Shown here: piece by piece, positions 63,829 to 64,000 of the stretch
Layout: each line of letters starts with the position of its first letter
How positions within the stretch are numbered: position 1 is the stretch's first letter
Assembly: GCA_963662175.1 (NCBI GenBank)
Contig: OY759215.1
Coordinates: forward strand, 52,097,213-52,161,212
Length of the DNA stretch: 64,000 bases
Origin: Aradus depressus
Taxonomy: Eukaryota; Arthropoda; Insecta; Hemiptera; Aradidae
Direction of reading: 5' to 3'
Notes under the pieces: model-generated
What the model saw: only the letters and a program-made list of their open reading frames with translations
Database searches by the model: none
Told to the model about the DNA's origin: nothing
Made by a program: the position numbers and the translations under genes

Positions 63829-64000
63829 GCTAATTAGTTACTGGGATTAGTAGATATTTATGTTCTGTCCCAAAAGACAGAAGCGAGCTGGCCAGAAATA
63901 TACTGGGGGCTACCACTGAGATTTCTCAAAGCTATCCTTAATCCTTAAGTCATGAGGTCCTTCAGCCAATTCCATGGCTACTTTCCCCCTAAATTCTTCA

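Overview
The window looks like nuclear DNA from an insect, probably a hemipteran-type genome that is AT-rich and full of transposons. The reasons are long introns with GT..AG borders, a many-exon cadherin gene, an ER-type SDF2 gene, a tRNA-derived SINE whose tail is made of the insect telomere pentamer (CCTAA), R1- and jockey-type non-LTR retrotransposons, and dozens of foldback/MITE copies. I cannot name the species. Nothing in it is bacterial or operon-like. Two host genes can be supported. (1) Nine internal exons of a large cadherin lie on the minus strand between 366 and 36203. They join without a gap into 532 residues covering one partial, four complete and one partial cadherin repeat. 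All exon ends visible are phase 0. The gene runs off the window at its 3' side, and its 5' exons were not found. (2) A complete SDF2-like MIR-domain protein with an HSEL ER-retention tail lies on the plus strand at 44815-45465, with a polyadenylation signal at 45536. An orphan exon-like ORF with a signal peptide (37777-37895) lies upstream on the same strand and is in a compatible phase with a possible splice acceptor inside the SDF2 ORF. Almost everything else is transposon-derived. The 14.7-kb cadherin intron at 6635-21359 holds a young, internally deleted gypsy-type LTR element (8405-14665, minus strand, sense to the host gene). Its two 1570-bp LTRs are nearly identical, each carries eight ~78-bp tandem repeats, and it has a tRNA-Lys primer-binding site. 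A 1.3-kb foldback (19527-20831) is in the same intron. The region 37-45 kb holds a TA-flanked MITE of the GGGTGTCC type, a 5'-truncated R1-clade LINE inside an older repeat, and a decayed PIF/Harbinger element. The region 45-64 kb is a mosaic of a dispersed repeat with a conserved terminal hairpin (called HT repeat here), SINE copies, jockey-type LINE remnants and further foldbacks. The most interesting pattern is that several unrelated-looking small repeats share one architecture: CTGANGA, one extra T, a short hairpin, GAAA, then a self-complementary hexamer or octamer. This resembles a type I hammerhead ribozyme with a palindromic stem III. The best example is at 41028-41066. The SINE with a telomere-like tail and clean target-site duplications is the second.
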